Below are positions 23,726-36,329 of a stretch of 64,000 nt of DNA, piece by piece. The stretch's first letter is position 1; each line of letters starts with the position of its first letter. The notes beneath the pieces were generated by a model, which did not search any database, was not told the DNA's origin, and saw only the letters and a program-made list of their open reading frames with translations. The stretch comes from Adineta steineri (taxonomy: Eukaryota > Rotifera > Eurotatoria > Adinetida > Adinetidae): the NCBI GenBank assembly GCA_905250115.1, contig CAJNOI010000024.1, positions 703,452 through 767,451 of the forward strand, given 5' to 3'. The translations under genes were made by a program, and so were the position numbers.

Positions 23726-24947
23726 GACAAGTAATAAACCTTAGAAATTTATATCTAAAATTGAAAAACAACAATTTGCATTACAAAATATATCTTGTCA
23801 TTATTTGGGCAATGGAATCATGTTACATTTTTATAAAAGAATTGTTTTGATCTAATTACTTGTGTAAAGCGCAATTGATTCGTAAGAAAAGAAAACTACT
23901 GAGAACGTTACTTTTCACCTTTTTCTTTCCTGTATGTATTCAATATGAGTCAGCGAAAAACTTTACTTATTCAATCGATACTATCTTCTGTTTCATTTCG
24001 AACTAAAAATATACATGATTAATTAATTACATAAGTTTAAACGGTATTAATCTTAACAGTGACACAAAACTATATGACATACTATTCGAAACAGTATAAT
24101 ACAAGAGAGAAATTATTAATGATATATATATTCATTTTTTATACTATATTTTGCTCTAATCTACTTCATAAGTCAAAATACAGTACACTGGCAGTGATTC
24201 TTGGACTTGAGCTAGAGATCTGCTATTCTTATGTAAAGCATTGTGATATCAAATCTGGTAACTAAACTATTTCTATAGGAGTGTGATAAGGCAAACTAAT
24301 TCTTCAAGATTTTAATTACTAGAAGTAAGAAGAATATAATTTATAGATACTTTCTCAGTTGTTTACATAGAAATAAACCAAAGAAGACTATACATCGGTT
24401 TGCTTTCTTCTAGTCTATATAGTGACACAACAAAATTTATTTTCAAACAGTATCTTCTACATATATAGAAATTAGTATGTATAAAATTATAAACTTACAT
24501 TGAATGAATTATATAACGAATGTATGTACATTAGAAATTTTCGACTAAAACGTTTATTTTTGAACCATTACTATCCAACATGCAGTAGCTGTCTAGTCCC
24601 AACAATATATTCTACAAAAGAATGTTCTTCTTAGACGGGCCTGGAAACATGTTGATCACAAAAAATGATTTTTTAGTCGACAGAATAGACTAAACAGATC
24701 GTTTGTATTCATTCTATGGTCTTAAACAAGCTTTTGTTTTAACTTAGATATTTAACTTTAGATGAAACACATTTCTTCTATAGAATGTACTTATTATTCC
24801 TCATCACATTCTCTCGATATGTTCTTGACCCCTAAACGATAGAAGAAAGAAAAAAAAAGAAAATGCAATTCAATAGAAGTCAGTTCTCTTGTCGAAAATA
24901 TTTTCATTTATAATAAAAAACATTAATAGAGAAAAAAATAGTTGATT
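23726..24947. other. Intergenic, no gene seen
   Basis: AT-rich spacer upstream of the P450 fusion and downstream of the beta-helix gene. Short open frames here lack coding character. No repeat recognised. Confidence 0.5.
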
Positions 24948-27131
24948 TTAACATCCTGATTTCCATTGAGTCAATTGCATAATAGGTTTAAAACCTAGAT
25001 TTTCGATAGCCGGACTATTGTTATTCAATGCAAAGAAATTACATTGACTTTCAGCATTAACAAATAATGGATCTGATATTAAACTATTCATATCATGATT
25101 TGTTTCTTGCCATTCACTAAAAACAAGTCTTCCAAGACCAAAAATAAACATATTACCATATAAATTAAAATAACAATTATAATTCATAATAACATATGGT
25201 GCTGAAAATGGATCAGGTGCTTGAACTTGAAATATCCAACGTCCACTCTCATTAACAATATCATAAATAATATTATGTCGAAATGTAAATGATAAATGAT
25301 CAATTGATTCCCGACGATATAATGAAAGTGCACCATCACTTTCATTACTCACTCGAGCAAGTATATTATTTTCAAATGTATTATTAAAACCATAAATCAT
25401 AGTAAGACCAGCTGAACCTGTATTATAAACAATTGTATTACTTATTATTACTTGTGAAGTTCCATCAGCTAAATAAATTCCCCAATCATGTAGAAAATAT
25501 CCATAAATATTATGTATAACATTATTTAAAATCAACGTATCATTTAAAATACCGCATGTATAAATTCCACCAAGATCACTTAATAAATATTGACCAATAT
25601 GATGAATATAATTAAAAGATATCGTATGATTATAACATAAACTTTCTTCATAACTCCTGAAAAAAACAAATATTATCTAATCACTTTTAGAAACCAAAAG
25701 AAAAGTCTTACCATGACCAACCAATTTGAATAGCAGTATGGAAAAATTGATAAAGTGTATTTTCTCTTATTAAAATATTTCTTGTTTCACGTTGTAAAAG
25801 AATACCAACACCCATTGGAAATAAATGACCACTATCATACAATGTACAATTTTCTATAATTATATTTTGTATCCATTGTTCATTATTATATTTTATTTTC
25901 TCATCTATTCCTATACGTATTCCACCAGCTCCTAAATCATACATTTGACTATTTACGATATTAATCTCTTCACATTTTCTATCAATTTGTATTGCATAAC
26001 CAGCAATATGTGAAATTTCAATATTATCTAATTTTATTTCACTGGAATTATGTATATAAATAGCAACTATGGATTGATCTAAATAATCTACTGCTGCTCG
26101 TCCATCGATAGGAATCGTTTTATTTGATTCTATCCATGCACTATGTTGAAATCCAATAGAATTCCATTCCATTTTTTTGACATTTACTATTGAGAGAATT
26201 TTTTCAGCAATAGGTAAAATAACAATAGTTGTTTGTGGATTTTCAGTTTTTCGTGCATGATAATATAATAAATGTTCTATTGAATCAAAATAAAAGGAAC
26301 CTTCTTGATTTATCATACCTTCATAGATATTTTCAAGATGAAAACGTTGACCTGATTCTTGAATAATCGATGTATTACCAATAACGGATAAAGATGGATT
26401 AGAAAAAAGTATTGTACGATTTTGTGAAAAATTTTGTGAAAAATAATGACGTGATGTTGTATATGAATGATAAATAATAAATTCACTTGTAGATATTGAA
26501 CTAAGTGTTATATTATCGAATTGATGTTCATGATAGATAAAACCTTGATAAGCAAGTTGTGTACTATTATCAAGTCCTTTTTCATAATTAAAATATCCAT
26601 TTGTTGGTAAACGACTTCGTATAGCACGATGACCATCAACAAACAATTGTGTTACTGCCGGTAGAGAATCAGGTATACGAATACGCCAGATCTAAATCGA
26701 AAAAATAAGTTTTTTCATCATAAATTTCTATTATTTACTCCTTGATCATTGATCCAGTCTGTTAAACGAATACCACCACTAATTATTGGAAAATCTAATT
26801 CAATTATATTTTGTTTTCGTTCTAATTGAATTTGATTTCGTTCATTATCAGACATTTTTGTAAATGTTATTAAATGATCATGTTCATCAAATGATAAAGT
26901 ATGATTTTTTAAAAAATGATATGTAGAATAAAGAGCTATTCGATATTTTGATAATCGAAATATTGTACGAAGATAATTACGAGCTTGTTCAATTGTTGAA
27001 AATGGATTTTCCAATGTACCAGTTTCTTCATTATTTGATATTGACAAAGAAGGAACAACATAAATTGAATAAGAACCATACGTGTAATTAATAATATACA
27101 ACAATAGGATACAATAAGTAAATAAATGCAT
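24948..27131 (-). CDS. Secreted right-handed beta-helix protein (GH141-like), 3 exons
   Basis: Exons 27131-26739, 26691-25712 and 25656-24948 join in frame to 693 aa. An N-terminal hydrophobic signal (MHLFTYCILLLYIINYTYGS) is followed by the opening SLEN-type strand GTLENPFSTIEQARNYL. Next comes GGIRLTDWINDQG-IWRIRIPDSLPAVTQLFVDGHRAIRSRLP, and then parallel beta-helix coils (VAIYIHNSSEIKLDNIEISHIAGYAIQI, GGIRIGI, NILIRENTLYQFFHTAIQIGWSW). The SDLGGIYTCG turn follows. This order is that of bacterial right-handed beta-helix proteins annotated as glycoside hydrolase 141-like. Many NxS/T sites fit secretion. It probably binds or cuts a polysaccharide; the catalytic residues were not identified. 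It sits between two other genes of non-animal type, the P450 fusion and the transporter. Confidence 0.82.
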
Positions 27132-27589
27132 TTTTAAGTAAGAAAAAAATGAATAAAAATTATTATCTAATATTTATTTATAACAGATAAAAGCATTGTT
27201 GCTTATCAGAGTAACAAAGTTACTTAGACTTATTCTTTTTTTGCTATCATTCAAAGTCATTATTTATTTAACTGTTATGCTTCAATAAATATATGTATAT
27301 ATATATATAATATTAAGAATATTAAAGCTGTAAAATTCGTACTACTTATTCATTGTAGAATAGATTATTATCAGTAAAACGAATAATCTAAGTATGTCCA
27401 TATAAAAAAAATGTCAAAGTTTACGAATGCGGTTGTTATTGAAAATGAAGGGTATATTTTATTATCTTGTTGCTAAATATAGATATTGAAAATAAAGATA
27501 TATACGATCAGTATAATTTCATCAAGAATCAAATGCAGTTTTTATATATTAGCGATCAACAGGATGAATATGATCGAGAGTGTTGGTAG
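27132..27589. other. Intergenic, no gene seen
   Basis: AT-rich upstream region of the beta-helix gene, including a short TA run near 27295-27310. No gene or RNA recognised. Confidence 0.45.
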
Positions 27590-27858
27590 ATAGAGTGAAC
27601 AGCCTATTTTGATCGCCTACGCGGTTTTGTCTTTAGTTAAGTCATGAAATACCTCGATGAGGAGGTACTTTCTTTTTTTTTATTATACAACAGATTAGTA
27701 TTTCTAGAGTTGTTAATTTTCTTTTATACTTTCTTCTCTCTCCTGTTGCCGATGTTTTTCTTAAAGCTCAGTTTGTGATAAGACGGTCAGCGCCTAATGG
27801 CGAATTCGTCATAAGAAATAAATAAAACCTTTATCAAAAATAAATAGAGTGAACAGCC
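27590..27858 (+). mobile_element. SINE-like/retroposed insertion with 15-bp target duplication
   Basis: The 15-mer atagagtgaacagcc occurs at 27590-27604 and again at 27844-27858. The ~239 bp between them have higher GC than the surroundings at both ends, contain a hairpin (tacctc/gaggta near 27650-27667) followed by a T run, and finish with an A-rich tail (ataagaaataaataaaacc...). A long direct repeat plus an A-rich 3' end is the signature of target-primed reverse transcription. No reverse transcriptase and no clear tRNA-type A/B boxes are present, so it may be a SINE or a truncated LINE end. Confidence 0.6.
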
Positions 27859-27974
27859 ATACTTACATCAAGTTGTGTTGTCACTCGTATCTTAAAACAT
27901 AATTCAATCGATAAGAAATTAAAAAGTAAAATATGGGAGAGAAAGATAGTAGAAATCAATTTTGACTCTTATCT

Positions 27975-28229
27975 CAGCGAAAATTTGTCAAATTATACCT
28001 CATTATGTAAGATTATAATCGATTGAAAGCTTTCAAATCAACGATACTTTTGATTAAAACCATAAAAACTTGATTGGCTATATTTTTTATCAGAACTACA
28101 TGATTTGAATCAAAATTATATTTGATTTAGACGTTTATTTTCTGATTAAAATCGAATTATTGTTGATTTGAAAGATTTCAATCGATTATAATCTGACATA
28201 ATGAGATATACTTTGACAATTTTTCACTG
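27975..28229. mobile_element. Fold-back MITE with ~80-bp terminal inverted repeats
   Basis: The left end starts CAGCGAAAATTTGTCAAATT and the reverse complement of the right end starts CAGTGAAAAATTGTCAAAGT. The match continues for about 80 bp through TCATTATGT-AGATTATAATCGATTGAAA-CTTTCAAATCAAC. The centre is under 100 bp and has no open frame. Target-site duplication is not evident, so the superfamily is undetermined. Confidence 0.75.
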
Positions 28230-28500
28230 GGTAAGCAATCTTTTTAATCCAGTTTATGATCCATTTATTGCCGTACATATTTATTGGTTTTTATATTATG
28301 TATGCACATTAGTATTTTTATTCTATATACTTCACATAAATCTTGTTGATCATTGATAACTATTTTTTTTATTATATCTGTGATTATCTTATTGACTATA
28401 AATTGTAATATATAAGTTCTTTATCGTAAGCTATTTGATACGAATAGTTTTATATTATTTTTTATTCGAACATTTTTTGTGGTAATCTTATAGAAGAAAT

Positions 28501-29277
28501 ATGTCGCATCAATATCGTAAGCAACAGCAAACCTATGAAACTATTAATATTGAAACACGTACATCATACGAACGATTTCTTGAATTTGAACGTTTAATGA
28601 AATTGTATCCATCACGATCATCACCATCAGTACCTTTTAATCCAACACCACTTGGTCTTTGTGCTTTTGCATTAACAACATTTATTCTTTCAATGTACAA
28701 TGCAGGTGCAATTGTTCCTGTTGAGGCTCCACATGGCGTTGTTATGGGTCTTGCTCTTTTCTATGGTGGTTTAATTCAACTTCTTGCTGGTTTACTTGAA
28801 TTTCGCATAGGAAATAATTTCGGTGCACTTGCTTTTTGTTCCTATGGTGGTTTCTGGCTTGGTCTTGCTTCATTATCTATTGACAGTTTTGGTTTTCTAG
28901 GTGAATATTCAGCTGATCCATCAGTAGCAGATAAGGCACTTGGAATTTTTTTCCTTGCATGGGCAATCTTTACAGCAGCTATGTTTATTGCATCTCTTCG
29001 AACAAATTTAGCATTGGTGGCTTTATTCTTTTTTCTAACAATCACTTTTATTTTACTGACAACATGTAAATTTCTTCAAAATGATAAGAATTTACAACGT
29101 GCAGCAGGTGCATGTGGAATTTTAACAGCATCAATTGCTTGGTATGCAGCTTTTGCAAGTTTATTAAAGCGTGGTGAAAATTCCTTTTTTTCATTACCTG
29201 TCTACAATTTATCTCCACAACCAACAGTGATCATTGCTGATAAGCCATCATCAAACATTTACTCACAAAAAATGTGA
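28501..29277 (+). CDS. GPR1/FUN34/YaaH (SatP-type) acetate/succinate transporter, intronless
   Basis: Single exon, 258 aa. The signature NPTPLGL (NPAPLGL in the family) is at 47-53. It is followed by six hydrophobic helices separated by short loops, the first being LCAFALTTFILSMYNAG. The third carries GALAFCSYGGFWLGLA, close to the family pattern. The N-terminal ~45 residues and C-terminal ~30 are polar and cytosolic by charge. Family members in bacteria, archaea and fungi carry acetate or succinate with protons across the plasma membrane. Presence in an animal is unusual and, with no introns, suggests acquisition from fungi or bacteria. The neighbour upstream is the beta-helix gene in divergent orientation, separated by transposon remnants. 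Confidence 0.92.
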   Translation: MSHQYRKQQQTYETINIETRTSYERFLEFERLMKLYPSRSSPSVPFNPTPLGLCAFALTTFILSMYNAGAIVPVEAPHGVVMGLALFYGGLIQLLAGLLEFRIGNNFGALAFCSYGGFWLGLASLSIDSFGFLGEYSADPSVADKALGIFFLAWAIFTAAMFIASLRTNLALVALFFFLTITFILLTTCKFLQNDKNLQRAAGACGILTASIAWYAAFASLLKRGENSFFSLPVYNLSPQPTVIIADKPSSNIYSQKM

Positions 29278-29941
29278 AATTATAAAACTAATTCAATTTT
29301 ATTTATTTACACAAACGATATATACATATAATTATTAGAATTAGAACATTCTTCATAATTTGTCATTCATATTTATTTAGTTCTTTGATTCTGAATAGTT
29401 TTTACTTTTTATTAAAATATTCTTTACATTTTATTTATATTTGCATTGCCATAATACGACAAAACTGAATATATCATTCTAGTCTAGAAACAGCATTGCG
29501 TCAAATGTCATCTTTCTATACATGACACATACATACTCTATTACGTTAATAAATATTTTTGCAATACAGATGATTGTTTTGCCATCTTATGAAAACAGTA
29601 CTACATTCGTATATAATTATGATTATAATACCAATATTGAAAAAATATGAATAGCATATCGCAGACTAGACCGAAATTGACATTTTTATCAATAGCAATT
29701 ATATTTTGTTCTTCGCAAATCCTTAGTTTTAATTATCATATTGAAAAAGAAGCTTGTTGCATATCTTATGAGCTAATATTCTCGAGTAAATATATTCAGT
29801 ATAGGTAATAAAGAAAAAAAAATTATACAAAGTTCAAGGAAGAGTATACATATACAAAAGAAAAAGTTCGACCGGTTTTAATCTTAATTAATGGAAAAGA
29901 AAAAAGAATTTTTTATAGTACAATGTTAAATTAATGTCGCT
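29278..29941. other. Intergenic, no gene seen
   Basis: AT-rich interval between convergent transporter and Atg8 3' ends. Presumably both 3' UTRs. Nothing else recognised. Confidence 0.5.
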
Positions 29942-30504
<563 letters not shown>

Positions 30505-30540
30505 AATTTTTTTTTTCTATCTAGAAATAAATAAAATATT

Positions 30541-32311
30541 CTAAAGAGGAATATTTGATATTGTAATAAAAGCAAGTGTGCCGGATATCGATTGATATCG
30601 AATATCATTTTCCGATAATTTTTTTTGTAAATGTAATTTTCGTTTTTCTACACCACCGAAGAGAATCAATTCACTTCGAGCACATATTAAAGAATAATAA
30701 AGTGATGAATGTGTTGGACTACCAAATACAGATGTACATTTTGATGGTAACCATGTTACACAAGGATTTAATGAAAATATATTTGATAGATCAAGTCGAT
30801 AGATTTGAAAACCACCTGATATTTCTATCATATTATATTTAGTTTTTATTGAAGATGGAATTATTGATCGTTTATGTGTTGTTACGGAGTAACGAGTTTT
30901 TTCATCACTTTCATCACTTGAACTACTTGGAGGAAGACTTAATTCTTCACGAGATTTTTTATCACAATGAGAAAAATCATATTGACTATACATGTTGCGT
31001 TCATTTTCAGTTGGATGTCGTTTTATTCGACCAAATGTTACTAATATACATGATGGAATAGCCATACAATATGGTGAATCATCATTATTAGGTGCAAAAT
31101 CATGTGGATGTGGATTATTAACTGGAATCTGTGTCCATTGATTTGTTTGAAATGAAAAAAGCCATACATCATGACAAAAACGTGTTGACGATGAACCACC
31201 AACAATGAAAATATTTTCAGAATTTAAGGTAAATTGAGAATGACCTAAAAAAAATAATATACTTATTTAAGATATAATTTTCTATTTAAAAATAACCTTT
31301 TCTTGGTTCTGGTCGAATACCATCAACTTGAATCATTGTCCATGTATTCGTATGAATATCTGTCCATTGCCATAAATCATTTGTTCGTTGTAATGGTGAT
31401 GGTTGTTCTCTTGTTCCAGTATTTCCACCAAATACAATCATTCGTTTTTGATTATTTACATTAATCATAGATGCACTATGATCACAAATCGGTCCAGGTT
31501 CATTTAAATTATCATGTAAACTCCAAGAATTTCTTTCAAATGAATATGAATGTAATTCACTATGAAGTTGTTCTCGAATATGTATATCATCTATATAAAT
31601 CATTGAACGACCACCAAATAGTATTAAATTTCCATTTTCATCATCGATAAATGTTGCTGAAGATTTTGGTGGTGGATATCTTCCAGTTGCTAAAATTCTT
31701 TCCCAACTATAATAAGAAAAATAAAAACAGATAAATATTTAGAAAAAAACGAACCTTCGTGTTGATAAATCTAAACGCCAAAAATCATTAAGTGATGTAG
31801 CCATATCTCGACTACCACCAAATACATATAACATTCGTTTAGAATCAACATAACAAACAGAATGTGAAAATCGTGGTGTTAAATTAAATTTAGTTGGCGG
31901 ATCAATTGAATGCCAATGAATTGATACTGGTGCTGTTGATAATGATAAATTATTATGAAATGTATCTCTACGCCATGTTTTTATTTCACGCCAAAGTCTT
32001 TCCCATTGTCGACAAACAAGTCGAATAGATGCATAATCTCTTTAAGAAGAATAATTAAATAAACTTTCTGGTCTTTTCTTATAATCAAAATATTTATCTT
32101 ACTCATATGGTGGAAGATAACGAAAAATACGTAATAAAATTTCTTCAGGTAAATCTTCTATACACTTGACATCAACATTGATTTCGTCATTATTATTCAT
32201 TATATTACTATCAAGCATAAAAATCCCTAAACAAGCAATTAATCGTATAGTATCTATGGGATGAAGCACATGACAAATGTTTTTCCTATCATTATTAACA
32301 CAGTAATGCAA
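30541..32311 (-). CDS. FBXO42: F-box/Kelch protein, FBXO42 orthologue, 4 exons
   Basis: Exons 32311-32103, 32039-31755, 31706-31297 and 31244-30541 give 535 aa in frame. The F-box is IEDLPEEILLRIFRYLPPYEDYASIRLVCRQWERLW. Kelch blades follow: FSHSVCYVDSKRMLYVFGG, NLILFGGRSMIYIDD, CDHSASMINVNNQKRMIVFGG and NENIFIVGG. An acidic/Ser linker leads to a C-terminal ELILFGGVEKRK-type blade, as in FBXO42. Role: substrate receptor of an SCF ubiquitin ligase (FBXO42 targets p53 in mammals; targets here unknown). The first ATG of the frame was used; a later Met just before MNNNDEINVD is an equally good start. Its 5' end is about 1 kb from the divergent DNAJB6 gene. Confidence 0.88.
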
Positions 32312-33352
32312 AAAGAAGGTTTCGCCTTATTCGATAGGATTTTATCCAATTAGAAAAATTCACTTTTTTTTTTCGTCTTATTTATTTATTTGTCCTTCAT
32401 TTATGACGTCCATTCACTGTTCCCCGCCTTTTTTCTTAATAAAAAAAGAATAATGATCAATACAACAGAAGTGTACTGAATAAAAATTATAGCTAAGTAT
32501 GTATTCTCTCTCAATTGTTATTTTATTATTACTGTCGTCACGACAATTTAACGTTTTTTATCTATACTTCAGCGAAAAAAATTCTTTACCGAGTTCATAT
32601 TTCCTTTTTCTTCCTTGTTGTAAAAAACTTTTTATTTCGTATATATTGAATCTTCGAGAATAATCAAGTACATATCGTTTTTCTCAAACGGGTTTTGTAG
32701 GTAGTGTTGAATACAAGCCTCTTTTCGCACTAAATACTAATAGACGAGACACTGATAAGACAATATCTATTCGAGACTATTATTATTATTAATAGAATTT
32801 TTGTCAATAACATCTATCTTAGTTTTGATTTTTTTTTTCGTGTCTCTTTTTATATATACATATCTATACGTATAATCAACTGACAAGTATGCACTTTATA
32901 TAATTCGATGCTCATTGATTAGGTTCATAATTCTAATAGTAATATCATTGTGGCGTGAAGGTTTTCGTGCATTTTTTTTATCAAGATCATTGTCAAGCAG
33001 TTCAAGGTAGACTTTGAAGAGCAGTCAATTGCAACAAGGATGATCATTGTAAGACAGAGCGTCATAATAAAAACGACGTTGACTGTCTTTCGTCGTTTTT
33101 TGTTTTCTTTTTTCTTTCTTTACATACATAATGCACATAGTTAGTTAGTCTAAAATATACGAAGCGCGGGCGCTCGTTTGCTTTCGGAGCAGGAGAAGAA
33201 GAAGAAGAGAAAAAAAGAAAAGACATGGACAATAAAGTATATTAGACGAGTAAAAGAAAGACAACCACTGCGTAATGAGAAATAAAGACCTTTTGTAAAT
33301 AATTATTTGATTTATTTTCTTTTGAATTTTTTGTTCTTAGTAAATTCTATCA
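32312..33352. other. Divergent promoter region FBXO42/DNAJB6
   Basis: AT-rich spacer between divergent starts. A purine-rich run lies near 33190-33225. A possible 3' splice site (ttgttcttag, ending 33340) suggests a non-coding first exon of the DNAJB6 gene. No repeat or RNA gene identified. Confidence 0.5.
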
Positions 33353-36329
33353 ATGACCGATTTTTACGAAATACTTGAGGTCGAAAAGACCGCCACCGAA
33401 GATGAAATCAAGAAAGCGTATGTTATATTTGTCTAGATAATAATCTTTTAATTAAATTATATATCCTATTTTTAGATATCGTCGATTAGCTTTAAAGGTA
33501 AAATCTTGTGTTTTTTTGTCTATATTGATATGTATTAAAATAAAGAAAATTTTAGTGGCATCCAGACAAAAATCTTTCAAATAAAAGTCAAGCGGAAGAA
33601 AAATTTAAACTAATATCTGAAGCATATGAAGTTTTATCTGACAGTGAGTAGAAAAAATAAAAATAAAAAAAACAAAGCTTTTCTTGCTTTTCCAAAAGCA
33701 GCATCAGCAGTAGTCGTTTCTTTTTTTCCCCTAATACATACATAAACAGGTCGTGGACGATTTTTATATGATCAATTGGGTTCATCAATTATTTATAGCG
33801 AAAGAACAAATGAAGAATTAGAAGAATTATTTCGTACAATAATTGATGATGAAGAATTTCTAAATGTTTGTCAAAAAGAATTTGAACAACATGAAACTTT
33901 TGATAAAGAAGATTTACCATCATTTATTCTTTCAACAAATAAAAATGATTATGAAGAAATAGCTGCAACAACTGAAAATGAAAGTGAATTAAAACCACGT
34001 GTTGTTCATGAAATAAATATGTCTGTTTATTATGATTTTCAAGTTGATAGAGAGAATTCAGATTTAAAATTTGTTAAAAGATATATTAATATTATTCCAG
34101 AAGAAAATGAAACTAAAAATAATCGTTTTTCAAATTTAAATTTATCAAATGATATTGATCGTCTTGTTAAAATGCATGATTTTGTGCGTCATTCTCAACA
34201 ACAACAGCAACAACAACAACAGCAACAACAACAACAGCAACAACAACAGCAACAGCAGCAGCAGCAACAACAACAACAACAACAACAACAAGCACCACCA
34301 CCACAACAAGCACCACCACCGCAACAGCAGCAACAACCTGATATAACTCTACCTAAACCTGCAATGCAACCGAAAAAACCTACTATAAAACGTCGACAGA
34401 CATATGTTGAACCACGAAGACGTACAACAATATCATCAACAAATGAAACACGTGAATTTGATTCCGCTGCTTTAGCTCGAATTGTTGAAGAACAATTAGA
34501 AGCTGCACGTTTTGCAGCTACATTAGAAAATTTCAATCCTATTACAAATCAATCATCTCGTATACAAGAAGTTAATCGTGCAAGATTTGTTCAAGCACCA
34601 ACATTAATTCCACAATCAAAAGAACAAATACCTCGTCATCGTATTGATGATATTGAATTTCCACGAAGTAATTTAAATTGTTTTTTACGTAAACCATGTA
34701 CATTGGTTGATAATATTATTTCTCAACCGATTCCAAACCAAGATGAACGTGATAAACTTTTAATACTTGGACAACAAGGTATTATATCATCAGCAGTTGC
34801 ACTTGGTGGTGATAGAATTCCAAATAATATTAAATCAATTGAATTACTTGAAATTCCAAATACAAAAACAGCTGAAAATCAATATCAAGATTTTCGTCTT
34901 ATTAGTTATGAAACACTTGATGATTATCCCGTTAGTGCAAGTGCTAATCTTCGTCGAGTTAAATCTATGAGACATATGAGTAGTCAAACAGATCTAGGAG
35001 ATAAACGTCCATCGCCAACTTTAAATGATGGTCTTTTGGATAATACTTCTAAATTAACATCACCATTAAAAAGTATTAGACGTAGTATACGTCATAAAAA
35101 TGAAGCAGCGATTAATAATAAACCAGTATTCAAAGAAAAAAGTAAAGGTAGGAAATCGTAGAAAATAAAAACATGGGGAAATTGTAGAAGGATTAGAAAT
35201 GACGACTATTACTGCTGCTGCTGCTATATTATTTTTTTCTAATTATGCTCCTAACTAATATATGTATATGTATATATGTATATATTTTAATAACAATTGG
35301 ATTTTTAACATAATTTGCAGAAGAGAAACGTCGACGATATGATCACTTGGGTAAAGCAGGTTTATCAAATGGTAATAGTGGTAGTAGTGGTGGTTTTTCA
35401 TCCAGTGATGGTTATTCAAGATTTTCCGAAGATTTTCTTAATCGACAATTTCATTTTCACAATCCGTTTGATATCTTTGAACAGTTTATGTCACATTTTG
35501 GTATGGAAGATGATTTTGGTAAGTTAAAAAGATTTTTATTTTAAAAAAAAATGCATTCTTTTCGAGCTATACAAGCGCAAGCTTGAGCTTATTGCGTATT
35601 ATTTTAGACATATATACACGTTGTGTATATCATTCTGGTGAGAATACCAGATGGATAAAAATAAAATATTATTGTTTATTCTATTTTTATTTTTCCTCGA
35701 ATGATGCTTGAATAGCGCATGAGCTAATTGGGAATGTTTAGTAGAATTATATCTAGAATAACTCTAATTAATAGTCTTTTTTATGAAAATATTCAAATAT
35801 AATTGATTATTTATTTTGCTTTTGTAGGTTTTCCAATGCATCCATTTGCCGATTTACATCGTCGTCGTAGTCGTGATCCAAATTCTTCCACATCAAGACG
35901 TGCACCACACCAAATGGCTTTGTTCGATAATTTCTTTTCTCCAATGAGAATGTCTTTGTTCGATCATCATCATTCATTTGCCGGTGATTTGGGCGGAGAT
36001 AATCCGGGAACAATATCATCATTTAATATTTCATTTGGGTTTGTATAGTTGTTTACTTCTAACAAAACAAAAAACCACATATTCAATTTTATATTTCTAT
36101 CTAGAAGTGGTAATGGTGCTCGACCAATATCAAAAAAAACTTCAAAATCAACTAAAATAGTCAATGGTCGACGTATAACTACTACACGGTAAATTAAAAG
36201 CCATCTTTTTATTTTACTTGAAAAATTTTCTTTAGAGTGGAAGAAAATGGACAAACAACAGAAATCGTCGAAGAAGACGGTCAAATAACATCAAAACGAG
36301 TCAATGGAGTTTTACAAGCGATTAAATAA
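33353..36329 (+). CDS. DNAJB6: DNAJB6-like Hsp40 co-chaperone with optional polyQ cassette exon
   Basis: Exons 33353-33417, 33476-33497, 33556-33643, 35321-35518, 35828-36038, 36105-36188 and 36236-36329 give a 253-aa class B J protein. It has the J domain [35 protein letters not shown]...[22 protein letters not shown] with HPD, a Gly/Ser/Phe-rich middle, and the DNAJB6-type tail [41 protein letters not shown] further exon, 33750-35147, is 1398 nt (466 codons), in phase on both sides. It starts with its own version of the last J-domain helix ([13 protein letters not shown]), contains 32 consecutive Gln (34196-34291), APPPQQ repeats and a long polar region. Including it gives 719 aa; reading through its donor gives a stop at 35161. 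Role: stimulates Hsp70 and suppresses aggregation, known for polyQ proteins. Confidence 0.9.
33750..35147 (+). other. 466-codon symmetric cassette exon with polyQ and duplicated J-helix
   Basis: The exon is flanked by a TAAACAG acceptor and a GTAGGA donor, both in phase 1. Its first residues [13 protein letters not shown] align with [13 protein letters not shown], the start of the next constitutive exon, so either exon can complete the J domain. The rest (acidic N-part, polyQ, Pro/Gln repeats, RRRTT basic patch, Ser-rich C-part) resembles no domain I know. Confidence 0.7.

Noticed and set aside
27605-27680. Possible Pol III RNA gene (hairpin followed by a T run)
   Set aside because: The hairpin and T run lie inside a segment bounded by 15-bp direct repeats, so a retroposed insertion explains it better; no match to a known small RNA could be made.
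34195-34536. Poly-Cys and poly-Leu frames opposite or overlapping the DNAJB6 polyQ exon
   Set aside because: Shadow frames of a CAA/CAG repeat; the plus-strand frame is the one that splices in phase with the J domain.
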